Below are positions 44,517 through 53,577 of a DNA stretch of 64,000 nucleotides, piece by piece. This DNA comes from Planctomycetota bacterium (lineage in GTDB: Bacteria; Planctomycetota; J058; JAJDCP01), in assembly GCA_029260765.1 (NCBI GenBank), contig JAJDCP010000175.1:1-64000 (forward strand), read 5' to 3'. The notes beneath the pieces were generated by a model. The model was given only the letters and a program-made list of their open reading frames with translations, was not told the origin of the DNA and ran no database searches. How positions within the stretch are numbered: position 1 is the stretch's first letter; each line of letters starts with the position of its first letter. Made by a program: the position numbers and the translations under genes.

Positions 44517-46706
44517 TCACTGCAGCGCGAACCAGCCGCCGCCGAGATGGCGCGTCCGGCCCAGTAGAAGCGGGCCTTGGATGGCAGTGGGAAAACACAG
44601 CTCGACTTTTCCAGTCAGGCCTTGCCCGGGAACACCGCGGCTGGTGAGGACGTTGACTTCCGGTTCAGCGAGCTGGGCTGCACGGCAGGAGGCGCGTAGG
44701 TCATCAGCCAGAACCACGGCGGCGCTGAGGCCTTTGCGATGTCTGCAGACGACGTACGGGGTGCGGGAAACCCAGTGTCGGCCGCTGGGAAACGAGGGGT
44801 CTACTACAGGTTGCAGCAGCAGCCGCCCGCCCTTTCCGGCTCGGAGTTCATCGAAACCGTCCATTGCCTGAGCCAAGGTCGTGAGGTGGCGCAGCTGCCA
44901 ACGCTCGACCTTGTCACGGCGGCAGAGGTGAGGGGCGATCACGAATAGCCGGTGCGTTTCGGGATCGCAGACAAAATGCAAGTGCGGCTTGTCCTTTGCC
45001 GGGGTGCCATCCCTGGCGTGCCCCGAGACAAACGAGGGAAGTGCCTTGGCGGGGTTCTGAGCCTGAAAACGTGCCATTACGGCTCGACGCAGGGCGCGCG
45101 CAATGCCTTGCGCGGTGGTCTCAGGTGTCCAGCCAGCGCGCACTTCAAAAGCGAAGATTCCGCGGCCTTCCCGGCTCGATCGCGTGGTCTGCATTGGGGC
45201 ACACAGACCCAAGCCCAGAAAACGGCCGTCGCCCAGCAGCAGTGGCCCGTCGACAGCATGTTCGAGGTGCAGCTCGACATGCCACATACGGTGGTGCGAG
45301 AAACGTGTCTCAGACGCGAATTCTTCGGCCCGTGTGCCGCGTGCCTCGAACGGCTCGCGTTGCACATGAATTTGTTGCGCGCGGCACGCCAGCCCAACAT
45401 GCCTGAGCGCCTGGCGCACCGCCGCGACGGCCTGTGTTTCTTCGGCCACGCGCTCTGCGGCTGGCTTGGCTTGTTCGCTCTGGCGAGCGGGATCGATGCG
45501 GCGGCGGGCGGCCCGCTCGGGGACAACGATGGGCGTGACGGTCCGCCAGACCGCGCTCGAGACATTGCCTTTGGACCCAACTGCGGCAATTGCGTAGTGG
45601 CCCAGCATGCTCTGGTCGTTCGTTCGGGCCAGAACCAGGGACTTGTTGGGCAAGACCAAGCCGGAAAATGCCCAGGCGACGTCGTCTGGGCGCAAGGGGC
45701 AATCCGAGGGAACCTCTACAAGCAGACGCCGTACGCTGCGTTCTGTGTGGCGGTGCCCGATCGAAGGCAGCGCGATCAACCGTACCCGCCGCCTGGGAGA
45801 GAGACTGGACCAGCCCATCGGCGTGCGGCCGACGAGCGCGCGTTCAATCTCTTCTGCCTGCTCGGGCAAAGCCTTGGCGAGTCGTGTAGCGGCGGCATCC
45901 CTGAGGGCTTCGGTCAATGTGCAGATCGTGGTGAGTGGCTGGCTCGCGAAGGCCCGCAGCGTTGCAAGGGGTTGAAGCTCGAACAGGGTTCTGCTCGGAG
46001 GGTTGTTGTAGGGGACCTGCGCGAATCGCGGTTTGGGCGGTTGTTGGAAAACCTGGGTTGACTTCCGCCCAGTTCCTTCCGTCTGCAGACGTCCCAGCAT
46101 CGCCTCGTGGCGAGCGACCAGGCTCACGAGCGATCCCGGCTGCGGGCAGGCCAACGCGCCTCGCACCGACCGGGCTCCAGGGCACGGTTCGAACAGACGG
46201 CCTCGGTAGCTCTCGAGATGCTCTTCTAGCTCCACCCGCGGCAAGATCGCAGCGCGAGCCCAGGCCATGTCGATGCCGCGACCGAACTGGTAGAGCTGCC
46301 CAGCCAGAGCGCAGACAGCTTCCGCCTGGTTGTTGAGTTCTGCAGCGAAGGGCCAGGCATATAAGAACGGGATGTCTTTGTTGAAGAGCCAGGGGTGAAA
46401 CCACTTGGCTGTCCGGATGTTGGCAATCTGTGCTGGGTCGCCCCGCTTGGCATCGAGGTCGTTGTTGGGGACCCAGAGCTTGACGCGTTTGCCCCGGGTA
46501 GTCCTAGGCGTGCCAATGACAGGGGGCGAGAGCGTCTCGAGCCAGCTCAGGGCGCTCTTGGCTTCCGCGGAGATCGTGGTGGTTTGCGCACATCCCGCGA
46601 GCAGAGCCTGGAACAATCGTGCCGGCGCGGGCGGCCATTCGGGCTCACCATGGTAGCGGTCGTCGTGGAGCTGCACCTCCACGACCAGTGCCTGCGGGGT
46701 GCTCAT
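44517..46706 (-). CDS. csb2: Csb2, Cas5-Cas6 fusion of type I-U (I-G) CRISPR-Cas
   Basis: 729 residues. The opening (VVEVQLHDDRYHG, EWPPAPARLFQALLAG) is that of the GSU0054/Csb2 family, which combines the Cas5 and Cas6 roles: binding the 5' handle of crRNA and cutting the pre-crRNA. The rest carries repeated RAMP-like strands and glycine-rich ends (LLGDGRFLGLGLCAP, LLLGRTRHLGGGWF). It is the last gene of the cas3-csb3-csb1-csb2 block and starts with an ATGA overlap on csb1. Confidence 0.85.
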   Translation of the reverse strand: MSTPQALVVEVQLHDDRYHGEPEWPPAPARLFQALLAGCAQTTTISAEAKSALSWLETLSPPVIGTPRTTRGKRVKLWVPNNDLDAKRGDPAQIANIRTAKWFHPWLFNKDIPFLYAWPFAAELNNQAEAVCALAGQLYQFGRGIDMAWARAAILPRVELEEHLESYRGRLFEPCPGARSVRGALACPQPGSLVSLVARHEAMLGRLQTEGTGRKSTQVFQQPPKPRFAQVPYNNPPSRTLFELQPLATLRAFASQPLTTICTLTEALRDAAATRLAKALPEQAEEIERALVGRTPMGWSSLSPRRRVRLIALPSIGHRHTERSVRRLLVEVPSDCPLRPDDVAWAFSGLVLPNKSLVLARTNDQSMLGHYAIAAVGSKGNVSSAVWRTVTPIVVPERAARRRIDPARQSEQAKPAAERVAEETQAVAAVRQALRHVGLACRAQQIHVQREPFEARGTRAEEFASETRFSHHRMWHVELHLEHAVDGPLLLGDGRFLGLGLCAPMQTTRSSREGRGIFAFEVRAGWTPETTAQGIARALRRAVMARFQAQNPAKALPSFVSGHARDGTPAKDKPHLHFVCDPETHRLFVIAPHLCRRDKVERWQLRHLTTLAQAMDGFDELRAGKGGRLLLQPVVDPSFPSGRHWVSRTPYVVCRHRKGLSAAVVLADDLRASCRAAQLAEPEVNVLTSRGVPGQGLTGKVELCFPTAIQGPLLLGRTRHLGGGWFALQ

Positions 46707-47761
46707 TTCTTGTCCTTGGCTTTGGTGTCCTTCTTGGCTCGCGCCTTGTCGAATCGCAGCGCGCGCGAGGACCCGACGCCGAAGCTCTTTGCGGCAGCGT
46801 TCGCGTACTCGAGAGCGACACCTTCGTTCAGCTTGACCGGGTTGCGTGTGCCGTCACGGGCTACGGTGCACCAGACAGCCGGCTTGTCCTGGTCGGGCAC
46901 CAGGAGGCAACCCTGGCGGAGGAACGGATCTTGCGGCGCCGCCGCGCTGACCAGAGCCAGACCCAGCAGATAACGCCGCAACTTGTCCGAAGCCTCTCCT
47001 TGCAGACGCCGCAAGGCTACGAGGTTGATGGTCAGGTCACGGCGGATGTCACCGTGGGCGACTATTCCTCCGTGTTCGCCGCTGGCAGGGACGTGCACAA
47101 AGCCGCGTTGGGCAAGGGCGCTGCTGCTCTTGCCTTCGGCCTTCTGCTTCTCCGTTTCGCTGAAGACGTCCAATGTTGCGTAGTCGAGGGCCGGGACGTA
47201 TTGTGCCGACCGTGTGAGTGGGCTGACATCCCACGCACGAATCACCGACTGAAGCAATCTGGGAACTTTGGCCTGCGTATCTCGCGAGTCCCACACACCA
47301 AAGATCAGTGAGGTGGGGGCGAGCTTGGCGAGAGCTGTTGCGTCGCCTGTGCGTTGGAAGATCTTGAACGCCATCTGCGCCTCTTCCTGAAGCTCTGTGG
47401 AACGAACCACCGCGTCGCCCAGGCGGTGTCCGGCTTCGAGCAGGGAGACGCTGCCGTCGGTCCCCTTCTTTGCGTCGCCATAGGCAATACTGATCTGGGG
47501 CACCAGATGGCGGTAGGGCTGTTCGAGAAACAGGGGCTCGATCCGGTTGGCCTGCGCTCCGACGCTGTCGACCAGGGCGACCTTGGTCCCGTCGCGGAGG
47601 GTGTCGATGTTGTATCCGACGTCGGCATACGTAGGCGGAAAGAAGACGGCGCCAGGTCCTTCGACGGGAACCAGGTACTGCTCCAGGTGTAGGGCAACCG
47701 GCCCCGCCGGGTTCAGCGCCCAGCTTTCGAAGAGCTCGGGGGTCAAAGTCGTGGCGTTCAT
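46703..47761 (-). CDS. csb1: Csb1, Cas7-type backbone protein of type I-U (I-G)
   Basis: 352 residues from ATG 47761, sharing one base with the csb3 stop. Family marks of GSU0053/Csb1 include VDSVGAQANRIEPLFL near residue 60 and a GVWDSRDTQAKVPR segment. It forms the helical backbone of the crRNA complex. The C-terminus is a lysine-rich tail (KARAKKDTKAKDKK), which suits nucleic acid contact. It is placed exactly as in the Geobacter sulfurreducens I-U operon, between csb3 and csb2. Confidence 0.88.
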   Translation of the reverse strand: MNATTLTPELFESWALNPAGPVALHLEQYLVPVEGPGAVFFPPTYADVGYNIDTLRDGTKVALVDSVGAQANRIEPLFLEQPYRHLVPQISIAYGDAKKGTDGSVSLLEAGHRLGDAVVRSTELQEEAQMAFKIFQRTGDATALAKLAPTSLIFGVWDSRDTQAKVPRLLQSVIRAWDVSPLTRSAQYVPALDYATLDVFSETEKQKAEGKSSSALAQRGFVHVPASGEHGGIVAHGDIRRDLTINLVALRRLQGEASDKLRRYLLGLALVSAAAPQDPFLRQGCLLVPDQDKPAVWCTVARDGTRNPVKLNEGVALEYANAAAKSFGVGSSRALRFDKARAKKDTKAKDKK

Positions 47762-48651
47762 CAGTCGGGATCCTCGGTAACAGTGGTGATGCAACGAGCC
47801 TGGCCGGCCTTCGCGGGCCAGTCGAGGTTCATGGTGAAGCGGCGCTGCGGAAACGGTGTCTCGACCGTGCCCCCCAATGCCGCACGTAGGAGTGGGGGCG
47901 GAAACAAAACTCGCTGTTCGGGGTTGTGCGCCGAATTGCGCCCGAGCACAGCGTAGCGGTACAACAGCTTGGTCTGCCGCGTCGGCCGCGCGTGCGCCAG
48001 GCCCAGGGCTGCGAGTAGTTCGACGACGGGGTAACCACGCGGCGTGATGTGGCTGTGTACGTTCAGAGAGAAGCCCGCGTCGATGGGGATGTAATCCCGC
48101 CGCCAATCGAAACGAAAGCTGCTCGATTGGGGCGCCGACACCGCGAAGGGATCTTCGGCGGCGTCCGCGAGATACGGGCGCGCCAGCGCGAGCGCATCAC
48201 GCACCAGGCCGACTCCGGGATAGCCCGCAGACCCTCCCCAGAACTTGACGTTGTCTCGCCGCGTGGTGTCGCCCCAGGAGTCGATGCGCAGCGTCGAGGT
48301 CGCATCGTACAGCTCTGCAGGCAGTGTGGCCGGGCTGCTGGGGCTCGGGAAGGGAAAGGGGGCGCCAGGCTTCAGGCGCTGGGTCTCGATCGACCATTTC
48401 GTGGTCTCGTTCTTCGACCCGTACGGAGCGACAGACCGGATGTTTGCGCGCGCGAGAAAGCCGAGCACGTCGGCGAATGGGTTGTCTGTGCGCGCCCCGC
48501 TCAGGCGGAAGCGAGCATTGGCGGGCACGCTCCAATCGAAACCGGCCTGGGCTTCCCCGCACAGCCTGAGGGTGGCCTCCATGAACCCCAGGCAGGCGAA
48601 CACCTGGCCCGGATTGAACAGATCGACGGGGATCGACGTGTCTCTCATCAT
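47761..48651 (-). CDS. csb3: Csb3 (GSU0052-like), large-subunit type protein of type I-U (I-G)
   Basis: About 296 residues. The start ATGATGA overlaps the cas3 stop with GGAGGGGAGC upstream. The opening VDLFNPGQVFACLGFMEA and late segment LFPPPLLRAALGG are typical of GSU0052/Csb3 proteins, placed as Cas8-like subunits in this subtype. Its exact role in target recognition is known only by family. Order and overlaps agree with one co-translated interference operon. Confidence 0.8.
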   Translation of the reverse strand: MMRDTSIPVDLFNPGQVFACLGFMEATLRLCGEAQAGFDWSVPANARFRLSGARTDNPFADVLGFLARANIRSVAPYGSKNETTKWSIETQRLKPGAPFPFPSPSSPATLPAELYDATSTLRIDSWGDTTRRDNVKFWGGSAGYPGVGLVRDALALARPYLADAAEDPFAVSAPQSSSFRFDWRRDYIPIDAGFSLNVHSHITPRGYPVVELLAALGLAHARPTRQTKLLYRYAVLGRNSAHNPEQRVLFPPPLLRAALGGTVETPFPQRRFTMNLDWPAKAGQARCITTVTEDPD

Positions 48652-51422
48652 GCTCCCCTCCCTTTCTGTTTGCCTGCTGGAAGATCGTTGTCCCGAGAGG
48701 CCTGCTGATCCGCTGCCCGCAGCAGGGCTTCCCACCATGCCAGCCCCCATGGTCCCCATCGTTTCTGGAGGTTGAAGAAGCGCAGCGCAACCTCGCGAGC
48801 ACGCGCCTCGAGCGCTGACGGCGGCGCGTCCTGACAGCCACTGCGGCTGATGTGTGGGCGGGCGAACCCGTGGTGGGCGGCGATCAAGTGCAGGACCAGC
48901 TCCTGTTGCTCGGGTGCCAGGCTGCGGAAACCCGGGTCGCACTGTGCAACGGGTAGGGAGCCAAACTCGTGACGGTAGCCGTCGAGCAGGTGCACGTTGA
49001 CGGGCCCGGGTGTCTTGGCGTAGATCAGCGGATCTCCATCGTCTGTTTTCGGCGCGTGGAATGCCTGCTGCCAACGTGGCGCGCGCTTGCCTTCGTCGTG
49101 CAAGCGCGCAGCCGTGCAGATGACCCTGCGCATCGACGCCGGCAGGCCAAGCCGTCTTGCCAACCGCTTGGCGCGTTCCTCTGCCCAGCTCTGGTGTTCG
49201 TCCAAAAGTTGCGCGCGCCCCGCGGAGCGGTCGTCTTCGGTTGCGGCATCGTGGCGCCACTTTTCGACGACCAGCAAGGTGACCACTTCGTCGCCCTGGA
49301 ATTTCCACGCAAAGCGCTCGCGTTCGCGCCAGTTGCCCTCGAGCACGGCTGCCGACCCCTCAGGGAGCGTCCGAACTCTGAAGCGCACGGTCCGTATGCC
49401 ATCGCGCTCCTCGTCCAACCAACCGGCTTCCGTGGCATCGAGTGTGGTCACTGGCGCATCGGATCGGGCGTCGAGCAGCCCCGCGCGCAGGCCGCCGAGC
49501 CTGCGATCTACAACCAGTGTGTGACCTTCGAGATCTCGCTCGAGGGCGACCTGCTCCCGTTTGTGCTGCCTGGTCTTTCCCGCGAACAGGGCCGCCAGCT
49601 GCTCCAGCGTCCAGGCTTTCTGGAAGTCGCCGGCCCGATCCAGCAGGAACGTTACGACGTCGGTTTTCTCGGGGAGATTCCCAGCGTCGGGGCTACGGGT
49701 ATGACGCAGCTTGTCGATGCGCAGGATGCGATCCCGAAGCCAAACGAACGCCTGGGAGGTGCTGGTCTCCAGCAACTCACTGGCGTGCGGCGGTGCAGCA
49801 TGGAAGAAGCGGCGGAGCAGCGAAGCTGAAAAACGGGGTGCTCTGGGCAAGGGGACGAGCTGGCGCCACAACAAGCAGGTCTGCGGCGGATCTTTGACCC
49901 ATCCGCGCAGCCAGGGGCCGACCTCGGGTCGTCCGGAGTGCTCCCGCAACGAGGTCATCGACCAGGCGTCCAGGAGTTCGCGGCTCAGGGCAGGATGCAG
50001 CGGGACTGGGCTCGTGCCGGCGTCGACCAGCGTCATCAGTTTCAGGTCCTGCCTGGCGCGGTCGCGCAGCGCCGACAGGGCCTGCGGGCTGCCTTCGTAG
50101 CCCTCGCCGTCGAGTGCGGGGAGCGCACGGATGATCGCCTCTTGCGCCTGTTGCTGCGCCAGCTGTTCGTCGCTCGCCTTGTCGTCGGTGGCGGGCACGA
50201 TCTCGACGCGGGCCTGTCCGCCGCCCCGCCGGTTGACGCGTCCCAGCCGCTGGATCATGCGCTCCCAGGCCACCAGGTCGCAGACCATGTGGTCGGCGTC
50301 GAGGTCCACGCCCACCTCGCCGGCAGACGTCGCAAACAGGAAAGCCGCGCGTGGCCGCTCGGCCGCACCCGCCAAGAAGCCTAGCTCTTCCAGTCTCCTT
50401 GCCGCTTCGGCGCGCTCGAACACCCGCCGCCCACCGACGAGTAGCTCGACGTCGACGGCGGCTTCGGCACACTTCTTGGTCTTGTGCAGCCCGGCAAGCT
50501 TGGACAACGCGGCGTGGGCCGCTTCGGCGTCCGAACGGCGATGTGTGAAGATCAAACAGCGGATCGGCAGGCTTCCTGCCTCGGAGCGTTCCCAGGCCCA
50601 CTGAGCGACGGTGTTGGCGAGCTCTTTGGCGGGGACGGCGGGGTGGAGGACCAGGCGCTTATGTGCTGTCAGCCGCTGTCGAGCCACCGGGTGTTCCCAA
50701 TCTTCGAGGTTGAGGTCGAAGGGTGTTCCCTCGTGCTTGCGTCCGGTCGCCGAGAGTGACAACATCCGCAGCGGCGGGACCAGCTCTTCCTGCTCAGCGC
50801 GCATCGCTCCCAGTCCGCCACGTCGCTCGGCAACGGCTTCGATGAGGCGTTCGAACGGCGGCACGAGATGCGCCTCATCCAAGGCGAAGAGCGTATCGCT
50901 GCCGAGCAAGGCAGCCTGGTAGGGCCGCATCTTGCGGCTAGTACCATAGCCTTCGAACAGCAGCCGAGAACCGACCATGTCGACGGTGCCAACAATGATC
51001 GAGGCCAGGGATGGATCTTCCATCCATTCACGGTTGTCGACGAACTTGCCGCGCAAGGTAGAGATCGGCAGCGGCCGTTCGCCGAGATCGAGCGCCGCTC
51101 GCAGCTCGGGCAGATCCTGGACCCATTGTCGCAGGACCTCAGCGACCTTGGTCGCCTGATCGACGACCGCGCGCCGGTCCACGACATAAACCAGCCGTCG
51201 GGGAATCGCGGCACCGCAGGCTCGAGCGAGCAACCAAATGGCGATGGTCGCGGTCTTGCCGAGACCTGTAGGGACGTCGAGTGAGCGTGGGATCTGCCCC
51301 TGGTGGAATTCCGTCAGCAAGCGGCGCTGCCAGGGAAAAGGTGTCAGCCCCTCGTCGAGTTGCAAGGCGTCGGCGAGGAGCTCAGCAGCACGGCTGAAGG
51401 GAAGAACCGAAGCGCTCGTCAT
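48648..51422 (-). CDS. cas3: Cas3 helicase-nuclease of type I-U (I-G), C-terminal HD
   Basis: 924 residues. A superfamily-2 helicase comes first: Walker A DVPTGLGKTA (about residue 50), DEAH in LFALDEAHLV (about 180), a second core domain with RLGRVNRRGGGQ. The HD nuclease is at the C-terminus (RLHDEGKRAPRWQ near residue 770 and HLIAAHHGFARPH), an order specific to the GSU0051 type. It unwinds and cuts the target DNA after recognition. AAGGAG lies five bases before ATG. It is the first gene of the interference block. Confidence 0.92.
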   Translation of the reverse strand: MTSASVLPFSRAAELLADALQLDEGLTPFPWQRRLLTEFHQGQIPRSLDVPTGLGKTATIAIWLLARACGAAIPRRLVYVVDRRAVVDQATKVAEVLRQWVQDLPELRAALDLGERPLPISTLRGKFVDNREWMEDPSLASIIVGTVDMVGSRLLFEGYGTSRKMRPYQAALLGSDTLFALDEAHLVPPFERLIEAVAERRGGLGAMRAEQEELVPPLRMLSLSATGRKHEGTPFDLNLEDWEHPVARQRLTAHKRLVLHPAVPAKELANTVAQWAWERSEAGSLPIRCLIFTHRRSDAEAAHAALSKLAGLHKTKKCAEAAVDVELLVGGRRVFERAEAARRLEELGFLAGAAERPRAAFLFATSAGEVGVDLDADHMVCDLVAWERMIQRLGRVNRRGGGQARVEIVPATDDKASDEQLAQQQAQEAIIRALPALDGEGYEGSPQALSALRDRARQDLKLMTLVDAGTSPVPLHPALSRELLDAWSMTSLREHSGRPEVGPWLRGWVKDPPQTCLLWRQLVPLPRAPRFSASLLRRFFHAAPPHASELLETSTSQAFVWLRDRILRIDKLRHTRSPDAGNLPEKTDVVTFLLDRAGDFQKAWTLEQLAALFAGKTRQHKREQVALERDLEGHTLVVDRRLGGLRAGLLDARSDAPVTTLDATEAGWLDEERDGIRTVRFRVRTLPEGSAAVLEGNWRERERFAWKFQGDEVVTLLVVEKWRHDAATEDDRSAGRAQLLDEHQSWAEERAKRLARRLGLPASMRRVICTAARLHDEGKRAPRWQQAFHAPKTDDGDPLIYAKTPGPVNVHLLDGYRHEFGSLPVAQCDPGFRSLAPEQQELVLHLIAAHHGFARPHISRSGCQDAPPSALEARAREVALRFFNLQKRWGPWGLAWWEALLRAADQQASRDNDLPAGKQKGRGA

Positions 51423-51495
51423 GGGGACTCCTTGATTCGCTTCCCTTCACGGGGAGGGGGCCATTCCATGGGAACCAGGGGCTGAACTGTTGGTA

Positions 51496-51525
51496 GATTG
51501 TCAACACACTACGACAATCGGTGAC
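51496..51525. promoter_or_regulatory. Candidate operator upstream of cas3
   Basis: Contains a perfect inverted repeat GATTGTC/GACAATC (51496-51502 and 51513-51519, 10 bases between) and, at 51507-51521, CACTACGACAATCGG, which matches 56023-56037 in the cas4-cas1/WYL promoter at 14 of 15 positions. It lies about 85 bases before cas3. TTGACA of a possible -35 box is embedded on the minus strand at about 51500-51505. Confidence 0.6.
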
Positions 51526-51731
51526 GTGGGCAAAAAGAAAAAGGCTGCTAGATCTGGAGGAATTCATGGTTTGGTGGACGGTCTTTGAAGGTCAGGTTGA
51601 GGACGACGGATGGTTGCGACAACCGCCCACGGATTACTCCGCGTCGACTGGCCACCGTAGGCCGGAGTTTCCCTTGCAGGCGTGCCCTCTCCAGGCATCC
51701 AAATCCCAGGCCAACGCGGATATGCCGGTTG

Positions 51732-52577
51732 ATGGGACCGCGAAAGCTTGCCATCGTTGAGACCTGTCAAACCGAAAGGCTCGCAAAGTTGGCAAGGAAA
51801 AAGCTGCGCCCGTCCGAAGGGGAGCTGGTCGACCTCGATGCCGACAACATCGCTGGCCACCACCTGTGTTGCGCTCTCTCAGGAAAAAAACACCTCGACG
51901 GGGTGAACGAGAAGAAAGCGTTCCTGACGCGCGGTTTTGCGCGGGGGTTGACCTTCAGAAAGCTCGACGCCCGGGGCAAGGTCTTCGTCGAGTATGCCCC
52001 TGCAGAAGCTGCCTTCCGGCCAGTCCATGCGCCTGGTTTCCTGGTGATCCACTGCCTGTGGGTCTCGGGGCGTTTCAAGGGGCGCGGCCTGGCGAAGGCC
52101 CTGCTGCAGAGTTGCCTCGATGATCTAGGCACGAAGAACGGGGTGGTCGCGGTGGCGGGGAAGAAGATCTGGCTGACCAACACCGAGTTCTTTCTGCACC
52201 ACGGTTTCGAGGTTGTCGAGACCACGAAGAGCGGTTTTGATCTGGTGTGCTACCAGCGCGAGCCATCCGTCCCTGCGCCTCGATTCCAAGCAGCGGCTCG
52301 GGCGGGGGTTGTGCCGCAGACCGACGGAGTGCATCTGCAGTACGTCCATCAGTGTCCACTGGTACCGCATGCCGTGAAGGAAATGTCCGCGGCGGCCCGG
52401 GATTTGGGCTTGCAGGTCTCTACCGAGGCGCTCGACACGCCCGAGAAGGCGCAGCGCGCGGCATCGCCGTTTGGCACCTTCGGGGCCTTCCTCCATGGCA
52501 GCTTCTTGACCCATGGCTTGATGGGGCGTGACAGCTTCAGGAATCTGCTTGAGGCCACGCTAAGCAAGCGCGACTGA
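51732..52577 (+). CDS. GNAT acetyltransferase with YoaP-like C-terminal domain
   Basis: Up to 281 residues from ATG 51732; family members usually begin near LVDLDADNIAGHHLCCALS, 36 codons later, so the true start may be internal. Residues CLWVSGRFKGRGLAKALLQS hold the acetyl-CoA-binding loop of GNAT proteins. The C-terminal part (GVHLQYVHQCPLVPHAVKEM) fits the YoaP-like domain. The substrate is unknown. It is on the opposite strand to the cas genes and lies in the gap between cas3 and cas2, so it is likely a passenger inserted there. Confidence 0.75.
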   Translation: MGPRKLAIVETCQTERLAKLARKKLRPSEGELVDLDADNIAGHHLCCALSGKKHLDGVNEKKAFLTRGFARGLTFRKLDARGKVFVEYAPAEAAFRPVHAPGFLVIHCLWVSGRFKGRGLAKALLQSCLDDLGTKNGVVAVAGKKIWLTNTEFFLHHGFEVVETTKSGFDLVCYQREPSVPAPRFQAAARAGVVPQTDGVHLQYVHQCPLVPHAVKEMSAAARDLGLQVSTEALDTPEKAQRAASPFGTFGAFLHGSFLTHGLMGRDSFRNLLEATLSKRD

Positions 52578-52915
52578 GGCGGTGCAGCGAACCTTGGCGG
52601 GGCGATGGTACGCGTAGGGGGAAGCTCGCAGTGCTGGGACTTCGTTCGAGCCGACCCACACCGTGGGGGGGAAGGTCAGCCACGAGCGGTCTGCGGCGCG
52701 AGGGAGTCGATCGTTGGGCAGGTGCGCTTGTGGCTGACGCCGTTTGTCGTTGTTGGCGGGGTTTGGGCGGAAGGCCGGGATGCGCGGTTTTCACGGGAGG
52801 CGCGCCCAGTCAGGCACGGATGGCTGGGAACTTCGTCTGCCCGCACATGGCGAGCCTGCTCAAAAGGGGTGCGTCGAGCAAACCGGTGAGTGGCGGGTCT
52901 TGGATGGACGGAGAG
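52578..52915. other. Non-coding stretch beside toxin gene, holds repeat-like sequence
   Basis: No gene is supported. The stretch holds the repeat-like sequence at 52787-52823. It separates the GNAT/YoaP gene from the 3' end of the VapC-like toxin. No array of spaced repeats is present. Confidence 0.6.
52787..52823. repeat. Degenerate repeat-like sequence, second copy
   Basis: Shares CGCGCCCAGTCAGGC-x-CGGATGG (23 of 24 positions) with 53697-53732, about 29 of 37 over the full length with one gap, in the same orientation. Its left part (GTTTTCACGGGAGG) has drifted. A further 9-mer, GCCCGCACA, follows both copies after 14-15 bases, so similarity goes beyond the repeat itself. Confidence 0.5.
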
Positions 52916-53338
52916 TCACCCCAATTCGGGCATGTTGGTGGGAATGACTCGGCGGCCCAGACGTCGGTAGATCTTGAAATCGCTGTCAAGCGTCAGGACC
53001 ATTGAGTCCGGTATCGTCTCGGACATCCTGACCAGAATCGCATCTGCCAAGGACATCGGAATGTTGGCGTACCGTCGCATGAGTTGAGCAATCGCATGCA
53101 CGTCCCGCTCGAGAACAGAGGAGACAGTAAGGACGCCACGTTCCAACAACAGGAGCACGGCCTGCGCTCCGGCCGCCGATCTGCCACAGAGGAAACAAGC
53201 CTCGGAGATGACGGCCTCGCAGGTCAGAAGCGGCGGCGCATGGCTCGCGAAGACGTTTCTTGCCCACTGATGGTGGGAGTCGCGCGCGTTGAGGAATGCT
53301 ACGATCGGGCCGGTATCGACCAGGATCTGGCGGGTCAA
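52916..53338 (-). CDS. VapC-like PIN-domain toxin
   Basis: 140 residues with PIN-domain acidic residues: LVDTGPIVAF (Asp8), a Glu in ISEACFL (about 46), SLADAILV (Asp about 97) and LTLDSDF (about 116). PIN toxins cut RNA, often tRNA or rRNA. It starts with TTG overlapping the antitoxin stop (TTGA), which couples the two. It lies in the gap between cas2 and cas3, and may stabilise the locus or be an independent insertion. Confidence 0.88.
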   Translation of the reverse strand: MTRQILVDTGPIVAFLNARDSHHQWARNVFASHAPPLLTCEAVISEACFLCGRSAAGAQAVLLLLERGVLTVSSVLERDVHAIAQLMRRYANIPMSLADAILVRMSETIPDSMVLTLDSDFKIYRRLGRRVIPTNMPELG

Positions 53339-53577
53339 GCTCCGTATCCCTGCAGGTGCTTCGGGTTGCTGGACAAATCCTCAGGCCCCTCCAAACTTCC
53401 GCAGAGGTCGCGAGCGAGGTCCAGGCAGCTCAACCCTGCACTCTCGCCGGCCTCTTCCAGATATGCCAGCAGAGCCGTGCGGATGAGGGTGGAGCGTGAG
53501 GTGGCAGCTCGCTCTGCTGTTGCGCAGAGCTTCTGGAACAACTCGTCCGGGAGCTTTACTGTGATCGTTTTCAACAT
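53335..53577 (-). CDS. Ribbon-helix-helix antitoxin (CopG/VapB-like)
   Basis: 80 residues starting MLKTITVKLPDELFQKL, the strand and first helix of a ribbon-helix-helix DNA-binding domain, with ATSRSTLIRTALLAYLEE as its second helix. The C-terminal 35 residues would mask the toxin. It comes first in the pair and probably represses the operon. It stands 120 bases from the CRISPR-repeat-like sequence. Confidence 0.88.
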   Translation of the reverse strand: MLKTITVKLPDELFQKLCATAERAATSRSTLIRTALLAYLEEAGESAGLSCLDLARDLCGSLEGPEDLSSNPKHLQGYGA